From assembly GCA_029233965.1 (NCBI GenBank), contig JARGOP010000009.1, positions 1 to 64,000 of the forward strand: a stretch of 64,000 nucleotides of DNA. Direction: 5' to 3'. This DNA comes from Verrucomicrobiales bacterium. GTDB lineage: Bacteria; Verrucomicrobiota; Verrucomicrobiia; Verrucomicrobiales; DEV007. Each line of letters starts with the position of its first letter. The first letter of the stretch is position 1. Both the position numbers and the translations under genes were made by a program. This document shows positions 19,705-27,172 of the stretch, piece by piece. Below the pieces are notes generated by a model. It was not told the DNA's origin. It worked only from the letters and a program-made list of their open reading frames with translations, and ran no database searches.

Positions 19705-21108
19705 TCAATTGGCTCCGGTGAACTTCTCGACCGCCTTCCAGACGGCGATAACTGCCAGCAAGGCGATAGAAAGAGCGCTCACCCAGAGCCCGACGTCATA
19801 TCCTCTGGAAGGAGTGAGTGACTTGGGAAGGCGGCGGTAGCGGAAATGCAGTGCCGCGAGGACGACGAGAATGAGAATCGCCGCCGTGATCGCTCCGCCG
19901 ACCAGAACCATGAAGACAGGATCCTCGAAGAAGAAGAAGAGGAGAGCCCAGAGTGCGGGGAAGAAAAAAGCAAAGGAGGCGATGGCCCGGGAACGTGACT
20001 TGGGCTCCTGATAATTGATCCAGCCTACGGCTCCAAAGGCATCTGAAAAGAGGCGACTCCACGCGGCGAGTGCCGAAAAAAGCGTGGAGAAGAGAACGAA
20101 AAAAGCTCCGATGAGGAATGCCGTCTCTGCCCATGAACCCAGAGAATCCGTGTACATCCGCGAGAGAGTTTTGACGGTTTCGAATCCTTCCGGGACAAGA
20201 CCCTGGGCATTCAGGATCGCTGCGCCAAGAATGTAGAAAGCGAGCGTCATGAAGGTGTAGACGAGCATGGAGAGGAACGCGTCCCAATACATTACTTTGA
20301 TCCATCCTTTGGCGCGGCGGTTCCACTCGGGGGAATCATCGCGAGGACCGGTCTTGGAGGCGTAGCCTTTTTCGAGAAGCCAGTAGTTGTAGGCCATGAC
20401 CTCATCGCCACCGACTCCGGTGATGCCGAAGGCGGCAATCGCCACGCCGAGGTAGGCGACGGGAATGCCATTCCAGAAAGAGAGGCCCTCTTTGAGGTCC
20501 GCACGGTTAAAGGCAAACTCGGTGAATTGAACTCCAATCACACAGGCAACGGTGAACAGTGCAAAGAGCCCGATCATGACGAGGGACACCTTTTCCACGA
20601 AGCGGTATTTCCCACGGAAGATCATGAGGGACACGACCGGGGCGCAGAGCGTCACCCAGACCCAAACGGGCACTGAGGGAAGAAGAATGTTCAGGACGAG
20701 GCCGACTCCGCCGATAATCCCACCGACCTGAAGCGGCTTGACCAGCATCATGAGAAGCCAGAGCCACGTGGCCCAGCTGCCTTTCCCGAACTTCGGACCG
20801 GGCAGCTGGTTCATCGCTTCGAATGTCGTTTCGCCCGATTGGATTGCGTGTTTCCCAAATTCGAGCTGCACGAAGACTTTGATGAGACAGCTTACGAGAA
20901 TGACCCACATCGCAACAAAACCGGCCTCGGCTCCGAGAGCGGTGGTCGCAATGAGTTCTCCCGACCCCACGATCGAGGCCGAGAGGATGAATCCAGGCCC
21001 GAGATATTTGAGCATCCCGCTGAATCGAGTCGGTGGCTCTTCAATGGAACTGACGTCCCGGACGTAGGGATTGGACACGATTCGCAGGGATCGAAGTGGG
21101 GGAAGCAA
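19705..21108 (-). CDS. Nramp-like divalent metal transporter
   Basis: A 467-residue integral membrane protein with about 11 hydrophobic helices. It begins LKYLGPGFILSASIVGSGELIATTALGAEAG, which aligns with Nramp helix 1 (usually GPGxxxxxxxxDPGN). Here the metal-site DPGN is replaced by VGSGE, as in an atypical Nramp subgroup. GGVGLVLNILLPSVPVW and YLGVAIAAFGITGVGGDEVMAYNYWL correspond to helices 3-4 and 6. Divalent-metal transport is therefore uncertain; it may carry another substrate. The acetylesterase gene ends 14 bases upstream, so co-expression with sugar-degradation genes is likely. Confidence 0.75.
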   Translation of the reverse strand: MLPPLRSLRIVSNPYVRDVSSIEEPPTRFSGMLKYLGPGFILSASIVGSGELIATTALGAEAGFVAMWVILVSCLIKVFVQLEFGKHAIQSGETTFEAMNQLPGPKFGKGSWATWLWLLMMLVKPLQVGGIIGGVGLVLNILLPSVPVWVWVTLCAPVVSLMIFRGKYRFVEKVSLVMIGLFALFTVACVIGVQFTEFAFNRADLKEGLSFWNGIPVAYLGVAIAAFGITGVGGDEVMAYNYWLLEKGYASKTGPRDDSPEWNRRAKGWIKVMYWDAFLSMLVYTFMTLAFYILGAAILNAQGLVPEGFETVKTLSRMYTDSLGSWAETAFLIGAFFVLFSTLFSALAAWSRLFSDAFGAVGWINYQEPKSRSRAIASFAFFFPALWALLFFFFEDPVFMVLVGGAITAAILILVVLAALHFRYRRLPKSLTPSRGYDVGLWVSALSIALLAVIAVWKAVEKFTGAN

Positions 21109-21122
21109 CGGCCCGAGCCGAT

Positions 21123-22676
21123 TCAGTTCGCCGGATCGGGATCAGGCTTGTTCGCTGGATCGGTGATTTGCGGCCAGTCGTCGGTGCGGAAAGGAATAAC
21201 CGGCAGGCCTTCCCGGCTCATGAGATTGGCGACCGGATTGTCGGACCAGGCATAGCGAACCGCGACGGGCTCTGCGACAGCATCGCTTGTGACCACGACC
21301 TTATCCTTACCCTGGAGGATTCCGGTACCCCAGTGCCAGATTTTGTCTTCCCCGGCAACAGCGAAGCCAACGGCTTCTTTGGTGTCGAAGGTGTAGAGAG
21401 TGCTGCCGACATTTTCGAAAGTGAGGATGGCCTTGTTTCCCTGGACTTCCATGGCACTGAAGCTTGGGCTGAGGTAGGGGATTTCCATTTCGTAGTTCTC
21501 CGCCAGCGCGATTCTCGCAAGACGCTTCGCGACGTTTTGTTTGTCGCGCGGATGAATGTCGCGGCCTTCGCCGATGTCATAAATGACCGCCTGTCCGGTG
21601 TTGGGGAGGGAGAGGGTGTTGGACTGCGCCTCGCGAAGTTCGGCCCAGTCACTCTCGCCGGGTTCGGCAACTTCATCGCGGAAGTCAGCCAGCTGCACCC
21701 AGTAGAATGGGAAGTCGCCCTGACCCCAGGCTTTCCGCCATTCGGAAATCATAAGGCTGAAAAGATCGTCATACTGATAGGCGCGTGAAGAATTGCTTTC
21801 ACCCTGGTACCAGATCGCTCCGCGAATCCCGTAGCCGATGATGGGATTGAGGACGCCGTTCCAGAGGTTTCCGGGACGGTGCTGTCCGGCGAGAACGTTT
21901 TGCGGGTAGCGGGGAGCCGGCTTTCCTGCCGCTTTCGCTTCGTCGGCTTTGATTTTCCAGGCAGCGACCGCTTTGTCCCAATCGAAAGTTGCCTCGGTCT
22001 TCTCCCACTGCTGAATGTAATCCGCATACTTAGGGTCTGCTTCTAGGACGGAGCGATCGACCCAGGCTTCCGCGGCGGAACCACCCCAGGCATTGTCGAT
22101 CAATCCGATCGGTACTCCGAGCGTCTGGTGAAGTTGTCTTCCGAAGAAATATCCGACAGCCGAGAAATCGCCGACCGTGTCCGGCGTGCAGATTTCCCAC
22201 TGGCCCACGAAATCGTTCTGCAGTTCCTGGGTTCCCACCTGAGGCACTGAGATGAGGCGGATGTTCGGATAGTTTGCAGTCGGAATTTCGAGATCGGGAT
22301 CGTAAGACTGGGACACGGCCCACTGCATATTCGACTGGCCCGAGCAGACCCAGACTTCGCCCATGACGATGTTGGAAAGGATGAGTTGTTCGGATCCGGA
22401 AGCGATCTTCATTTGCAGTGCATGACTGGATCCGGGAAGCGGGGCGAGCCTGGTGCTCCAGTAGCCCTCGCCATCCGCCTTCGCGGTGACGGTGTTTCCG
22501 GCGAAGGTGACAGAGACATCGGCATTGGGCCCGGCCCATCCCCAGACGGGAATATCCGCGTCCCGTTGCAGGACCATGTGATGACCGAAGATAGAGGGGA
22601 GTTTCAGTCCGGCATGGGCAAAAGTGCCCGCCAGTGAGAAAACAGCGGTGAGAGTGAGAATAGCAAGGCGATTCAT
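21123..22676 (-). CDS. Sialate O-acetylesterase family protein (SASA), secreted
   Basis: A 517-residue esterase. The start at MNRLAILTLTAVFSLAGTFAHAG gives a good signal peptide; the frame continues upstream without family features. LPSIFGHHMVLQRDADIPVWGWA and a beta-sandwich come first, then the SASA nucleophile motif VCSGQSNMQWAV with Ser115, IGLIDNAWGGSAAEAWV, IRGAIWYQGESN and the DIHPRDKQNVAKRLA block with the catalytic His. The family removes O-acetyl groups from sugars such as sialic acid or xylan. It lies 75 bases downstream of a sugar-type alcohol dehydrogenase gene and 14 bases upstream of the transporter. A pyrimidine-rich leader precedes the ATG. Confidence 0.88.
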   Translation of the reverse strand: MNRLAILTLTAVFSLAGTFAHAGLKLPSIFGHHMVLQRDADIPVWGWAGPNADVSVTFAGNTVTAKADGEGYWSTRLAPLPGSSHALQMKIASGSEQLILSNIVMGEVWVCSGQSNMQWAVSQSYDPDLEIPTANYPNIRLISVPQVGTQELQNDFVGQWEICTPDTVGDFSAVGYFFGRQLHQTLGVPIGLIDNAWGGSAAEAWVDRSVLEADPKYADYIQQWEKTEATFDWDKAVAAWKIKADEAKAAGKPAPRYPQNVLAGQHRPGNLWNGVLNPIIGYGIRGAIWYQGESNSSRAYQYDDLFSLMISEWRKAWGQGDFPFYWVQLADFRDEVAEPGESDWAELREAQSNTLSLPNTGQAVIYDIGEGRDIHPRDKQNVAKRLARIALAENYEMEIPYLSPSFSAMEVQGNKAILTFENVGSTLYTFDTKEAVGFAVAGEDKIWHWGTGILQGKDKVVVTSDAVAEPVAVRYAWSDNPVANLMSREGLPVIPFRTDDWPQITDPANKPDPDPAN

Positions 22677-22751
22677 AAGAAGCGGTTTGTAATGAAAACC
22701 CTGTTCCATGGCAACAGATAATCCCGCCGCCTTCACGGAAGGCTGAACGAA

Positions 22752-23774
22752 TTAGTCGTCGAGATGGATCACCGCCTTGCGAAGCGAGAGGTCTTCGATC
22801 ATGGAGGCAAACCGGGAGGGAATGTCGACCAGGTTGAGTCGATGGGTGATCCACGCAGCAGTGTCAATCGCGCCCGATTCCATCGCGCGGATGACTTCCC
22901 CAAACTCGGAGGAGGTCGCATTGCGACTGGAGAGAAGACTGATCTCCTTCCGGTGAAAGGTGGGATCATGGAAGCTGACTTCACCCTGGAAGAGACCGAC
23001 AAAAACAATACGGCCTCCGTTGGCGATCAAGTCGATCGTGGAATGCATCGACTGCGAGTTGCCGGTGGCGTCAAAAATGAGATCCGGGAGTTCGCCGCCG
23101 AAAGAATTTTTCACCATCGAAACGAGGTCGGAATCCGGCGTGATCAGAAGGGGCCGTTCGACGCCAAAGGCCGTCCGACAAAAATCGAGTCGAGCTTCGT
23201 CAAGGTCAGCAACGGCGATTTCAGGACCCTGAAGTTGCAGAAACGAAAGCACACTGAGCCCGATCGGGCCGGCTCCGAGGATGAGTGCCTTGTCCTGAGG
23301 TGCGGCGCAGGAGCGGTTCACGGCATGGCGTCCGATGCCCAGCATTTCAACGAGTGCGAGCTGATCAGCGGAGCTTCCGGCCGCGCGATGCAGTTTATTG
23401 ATCGGGACATTCAACTCATCGCGCATCCCACCGTCGCAGTGAACTCCCAGAACCCGGAGCGATTCGCAGCAGTTCGGTTTTCCCTTCTGCGATGCCGGTG
23501 AAGTAGGATCGTTTAGGTAAGGCTCGACCGCGACCATTTCGCCGACCTGGAAACTTGAGTCGCCATTAAGGGCCACGATTTCGGCGGCCAACTCGTGCCC
23601 GAGGATGCGGGGATATTCGAAAAAGGGCTGACGGCCATGAAAGGCGTGGATATCGGTGCCGCAAACGCCGATGCGGCGGATGCGGACGCGAGCTTCACCG
23701 GGAGCCGGATCAGGAAGAGTATCCGGGACGGCGGAGAATGTTCCCGGCTTCTCCAGTCTGATCGCAGTCTGCAT
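22752..23774 (-). CDS. Zinc-dependent alcohol (polyol/sugar) dehydrogenase
   Basis: A 340-residue medium-chain dehydrogenase. The catalytic zinc ligands are in GVCGTDIHAFHG (Cys38) and RILGHE (His60, Glu61). The NAD-binding motif is LILGAGPIGLSVLSFLQL, with the acidic coenzyme residue in AVADLDEARLDFC. The structural-zinc lobe is reduced: the usual four cysteines appear only as KPNCC, so that zinc is probably not bound. Family resemblance is to sorbitol/threonine/galactitol dehydrogenases; the substrate is unknown. It lies between the fumarase and acetylesterase genes, all on minus. The ATG follows a CCTCTCTCCTT leader. Confidence 0.85.
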   Translation of the reverse strand: MQTAIRLEKPGTFSAVPDTLPDPAPGEARVRIRRIGVCGTDIHAFHGRQPFFEYPRILGHELAAEIVALNGDSSFQVGEMVAVEPYLNDPTSPASQKGKPNCCESLRVLGVHCDGGMRDELNVPINKLHRAAGSSADQLALVEMLGIGRHAVNRSCAAPQDKALILGAGPIGLSVLSFLQLQGPEIAVADLDEARLDFCRTAFGVERPLLITPDSDLVSMVKNSFGGELPDLIFDATGNSQSMHSTIDLIANGGRIVFVGLFQGEVSFHDPTFHRKEISLLSSRNATSSEFGEVIRAMESGAIDTAAWITHRLNLVDIPSRFASMIEDLSLRKAVIHLDD

Positions 23775-23802
23775 AAGGAGAGAGGTTCAACATCGAACCT
23801 CC

Positions 23803-23830
23803 AGCGTTGAAAGTTGAGCGTTGAAAGTTC
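23803..23830. repeat. Two tandem 14-base repeats in a spacer
   Basis: AGCGTTGAAAGTTG (23803-23816) is followed directly by AGCGTTGAAAGTTC (23817-23830), differing by one base. A 6-base hairpin AGGTTC/GAACCT lies just to the left (about 23783-23800). The spacer separates the fumarase and alcohol dehydrogenase genes. The function is unknown. Confidence 0.6.
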
Positions 23831-23841
23831 GCCCCGGGCGC

Positions 23842-25467
23842 TCAGCTTACAGGGCACGAATTCAGATCGCGGAAGAAGTCGTGGCCCTTGTCATCAACAA
23901 GGATAAAGGCCGGGAATTTTTCGACTTCGATTTTCCAGACCGCTTCCATGCCGAGTTCCTCGAAATCCTGTACTTCGACTTTTTTGATGTGGTTCTGGGC
24001 GAGAATCGCGGCGGGACCGCCAATCGAACCGAGGTAAAAACCTCCGTATTTCTTGCAGGAATCGGTGACCTGCTGACTGCGGTTCCCTTTTGCGATCATG
24101 ACCATGGACGCTCCATGAGACTGAAACAGTTCCACGTAGGGGTCCATGCGTCCGGCCGTAGTCGGGCCGAAGGATCCGCTCGCCATTCCTTCCGGCGTCT
24201 TCGCGGGGCCGGCGTAGTAGATGGGGTATTGCTTGAAGTAGTCGGGGAGTTCCTCGCCGTTATCCATCATCTCCCGCAGTTTCGCGTGCGCGATGTCGCG
24301 GGCGACGATGATTGTCCCCGAAAGCTCGAGTGCAGTGGTGACCGGGTATTTTGAAAGCGTCTTGAGCGTCTCTTCCATCCCCGCGTTCAGGTCGACAGGG
24401 ACACCATGGAATTGATGGTCCTTCCATTTCTCGGGAATGTACTGGCCGGGATTGGTTTCGAGCTGTTCAAGGAAGATACCGTCTTTCGTGATTTTGGCTT
24501 TGGCCTGGCGGTCAGCGGAACAACTCACGCCGAGTCCGACCGGGCAGCTCGCGCCGTGTCGCGGGAGGCGGATGACCCGGACATCGAGGGCGAAGTATTT
24601 CCCACCGAACTGGGCGCCAATCCCGATTTCGCGGGCGTGCTTGAGAAGGGTCTGTTCCATCTCGAGATCACGGAAGGCCTGAGCGTTTTCGCCACCTTCA
24701 GTCGGGAGTTCGTCGTAGTAGCGCGTCGAGGCGAGTTTAACCGTCTTCAGGGTCGCTTCAGCGCTGGTTCCGCCCACGACAAACGCCATGTGGTAGGGAG
24801 GGCAGGCTGAGGTTCCCAGGGTGGCCATCTTGCCCACCGCCCAGTCGACGAATGTCTTTTCGTTGAGAAGTGCTTTCGTTTCCTGATAGAGAAAAGTCTT
24901 GTTCGCGGATCCACCGCCTTTCGTGATGAAGAGAAACTCGTAGGCATCCCCATCGGTCGCGTAAACCTCGATCTGTGCAGGCAGGTTGGTTTTGGTGTTC
25001 TTCTCCTCAAACAGGGTGAGGGGAGTCATCTGGGAGTAGCGGAGATTCTCGTCCTGATAGGTTTTCCAGATTCCGGTCGCGATGGCTTCTTCGTCACCGC
25101 CGCCGGTCCAGACCTGCTGTCCCTTTTTTGCCATGACGATGGCCGTCCCTGTATCCTGACACATCGGGAGAATGCCCCGGGCGGCGATCTCGGCGTTCCG
25201 GAGGAGGGTTAGCGCGACCATTCGGTCATTGTCGGTCGATTCCTCGTCGTCCAGAATCGCGGCGACCTGCTTGAGGTGCCCGGGGCGGAGCATGAAAGAG
25301 ATATCCTTGATCGCCTCGTTGGAGAGACGGGTGATTGCTTCGGACGAGACCTTGAGAATCTCTTTCCCTTCGAATTCAGTGACCTCGATTCCTTCCGTGG
25401 AAATGAGTCGGTATTCGGTTTTGTCGGGGCCGAGAGGGAAGGGCTTATGATAGGAAAAATCGCTCAT
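23842..25467 (-). CDS. fumA: Class I fumarate hydratase (iron-sulfur, FumA type)
   Basis: A 541-residue [4Fe-4S] fumarase that interconverts fumarate and malate in the TCA cycle. It has both halves of the family fused in one chain, as in FumA/FumB. The cluster cysteines are likely Cys103 ([10 protein letters not shown]), Cys222 (TSACPPYH) and Cys315 (GVSCSADRQ). Other blocks are [61 protein letters not shown], and [26 protein letters not shown] in the C-terminal domain. It is full length. The gene lies between the DUF3500 gene and the dehydrogenase gene. Confidence 0.95.
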   Translation of the reverse strand: MSDFSYHKPFPLGPDKTEYRLISTEGIEVTEFEGKEILKVSSEAITRLSNEAIKDISFMLRPGHLKQVAAILDDEESTDNDRMVALTLLRNAEIAARGILPMCQDTGTAIVMAKKGQQVWTGGGDEEAIATGIWKTYQDENLRYSQMTPLTLFEEKNTKTNLPAQIEVYATDGDAYEFLFITKGGGSANKTFLYQETKALLNEKTFVDWAVGKMATLGTSACPPYHMAFVVGGTSAEATLKTVKLASTRYYDELPTEGGENAQAFRDLEMEQTLLKHAREIGIGAQFGGKYFALDVRVIRLPRHGASCPVGLGVSCSADRQAKAKITKDGIFLEQLETNPGQYIPEKWKDHQFHGVPVDLNAGMEETLKTLSKYPVTTALELSGTIIVARDIAHAKLREMMDNGEELPDYFKQYPIYYAGPAKTPEGMASGSFGPTTAGRMDPYVELFQSHGASMVMIAKGNRSQQVTDSCKKYGGFYLGSIGGPAAILAQNHIKKVEVQDFEELGMEAVWKIEVEKFPAFILVDDKGHDFFRDLNSCPVS

Positions 25468-25547
25468 GGGAACAGTCGTGAGGGGTGCACGGGGAGATTC
25501 CCATTGAGACGTCGGAATTGCAAATTCCTATCGCTCAGGATCTCCGA

Positions 25548-26516
25548 CTAAGCACGGGGTTCCCGGGGGGCGTCAGGATCTGAGATGTGAACCCAGGTGT
25601 GGACATGAGGGGCACCGCGGAAATACCAAACCATGTGCGGGCCTTCCAGTCGCCAGTTGTCCCAGACCCCATCGTCTCCAATGTCGTTTTCCCGATAAAA
25701 GGAGAGATGCAGATCGTCGATGCCGGCCTTTTCGATGAGTGCCAGTGACTCCTTTCGATCCTCTTCGCGAAAAGGAAGAAGGAGGTCGTCGAGGACCGCG
25801 CGGACTTCGTCTTTTTGATCAGAGGTCATGTCGGCGAAGGAGAGTCCGGGAAGATCCCCGGCGGCACGCTTCAATTTCACGGTGGATGCTTCATCCGCAG
25901 GTTCGTAGTCGAGCAGGGCCTGCTCACGCTGTTTGCCGTCGAGCATCTCGAAAACTCCGTTCGCCCGTTTCGCCTGATACCAGTAGGCGTTGCCGGGGTG
26001 GTTGGGTCCCTCGTAGAATCCATCAGCGGCGTGTCCGTAGAAGATGGGTCCTCCAAATGCTTTCCCGTCAACCGAGTCGCCATCGATCCGCCGCGTGCAA
26101 TGACGGCCGGTCAGAACGAACTGGAAATCGCCGGAGCCGGGATCGCCGAACAAGGCAACGGAGGAGTCTTCGAAGCCTTTCTTTCCCGAGTCATGAATGA
26201 CCTGATTGAGAACCGTTTCCGCATATTCCCCGCTGTGGGCTTTGAGGAAAATTTCACGCACCATCGCATTCTGATCGGCATCGAGAAAAGAGCCGATCCG
26301 TGGTTCCGTGATGTGCCAGTTATTCGAAATTTTTGTTCGCAGTGGGTTGTCGAAGGCAAAATGGATTTCGGAACGCTGGGCTTCCGACAAGGAGTCGAAG
26401 AGGCTCTTTACCAGGGTCTCCGCCGCCGGAGGGGAAGGGGCGGCTTCGGCAAGATGAGGAACGGTGAGCGCCGATGCTGCGAGTGAGGTGCGTGTCAGGA
26501 AGTCGCGTCGATTCAT
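25548..26516 (-). CDS. DUF3500 protein with a Tat-like signal
   Basis: A 322-residue exported protein. The start was chosen at MNRRDFLTRTSLAASALTVPHLAEA, a Tat-type RRDF signal. The rest matches DUF3500 throughout: LSEAQRSEIHFAFDNPLR, NNWHITEPRIG, FQFVLTGRHCTRRIDGD, GGPIFYGHAADGFYEGPNHPGNAYW, LSFYRENDIGDDGVWDNWRLEGPHMVWYFRGAPHVHTWVHIS. The many conserved His residues suggest metal binding, but the activity is not known to me. The gene begins 13 bases after a small cytochrome c gene, so the two are probably one operon and may work together in the periplasm. Confidence 0.88.
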   Translation of the reverse strand: MNRRDFLTRTSLAASALTVPHLAEAAPSPPAAETLVKSLFDSLSEAQRSEIHFAFDNPLRTKISNNWHITEPRIGSFLDADQNAMVREIFLKAHSGEYAETVLNQVIHDSGKKGFEDSSVALFGDPGSGDFQFVLTGRHCTRRIDGDSVDGKAFGGPIFYGHAADGFYEGPNHPGNAYWYQAKRANGVFEMLDGKQREQALLDYEPADEASTVKLKRAAGDLPGLSFADMTSDQKDEVRAVLDDLLLPFREEDRKESLALIEKAGIDDLHLSFYRENDIGDDGVWDNWRLEGPHMVWYFRGAPHVHTWVHISDPDAPREPRA

Positions 26517-26529
26517 GTTGAAACAGGGA

Positions 26530-26961
26530 TTAGTTGGTGATGCTCTCAAGAAAAGTCGTGAGATGGATGAGGTCGGAAATGGTCAACATATCGTTGAACC
26601 CCGGCATGGGTGAGTTCTCCGCTTTCAGGTTGTCTCCCAGTGTCATCATGATCTTCCGGTATTCCTCCGAGACGGTGTGATTCGGATTCATGATCGAGCG
26701 GGCGAAATCATCGCGGGACCAACCGGCATGATCAGATCCTCCCAGATCAATCGTTAGGTTCTCGTCGAGTTCGGACGCGGGAGTCCTGATCCCGTCGGCG
26801 ACGTGGCATTGGTAGCAGCCCTTGCCCACAAAAAGCGTTTTACCGGCATTCTCACTCCCTTTGGGAATGATGGTCTTTTGCTGAGGAACCGGCTCCGCGA
26901 AAACGAGAGTGGCTGCCACGGAGATGAGGAATACAGGAAGAAGAAGGGGGCGGAACGTCAT
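26530..26961 (-). CDS. Small secreted c-type cytochrome
   Basis: A 143-residue monohaem protein. The start at MTFRPLLLPVFLISVAATLVFAE gives a signal peptide; the frame is open 32 codons further up but without signal-like content. The haem motif is CYQCH (residues 49-53) in GKGCYQCHVADG, and the axial Met is probably in NSPMPGFNDM. It likely passes electrons in the periplasm. The stop lies 13 bases before the DUF3500 start, which suggests a functional pair. A TATACTCTCCTC leader precedes the ATG, with no Shine-Dalgarno. Confidence 0.83.
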   Translation of the reverse strand: MTFRPLLLPVFLISVAATLVFAEPVPQQKTIIPKGSENAGKTLFVGKGCYQCHVADGIRTPASELDENLTIDLGGSDHAGWSRDDFARSIMNPNHTVSEEYRKIMMTLGDNLKAENSPMPGFNDMLTISDLIHLTTFLESITN

Positions 26962-27172
26962 GAGGAGAGTATAGCGGTTTTCCAAAGGCATTGTAAACGA
27001 CGCACTTGTGCATCTGGGGGGATCCGGAGGAAAGATTCTCTCACAAAACAACCGCACCGGAGGCGTTCGAAAAAGAATCGGAAACCGCCGCCGAGGCGTA
27101 AAATTGTGTACTGATTAGGCGGGATTCTCTCGTGAATTGCAACGATCCTGTGCGCCCCTCCTCTTTCCCTCC

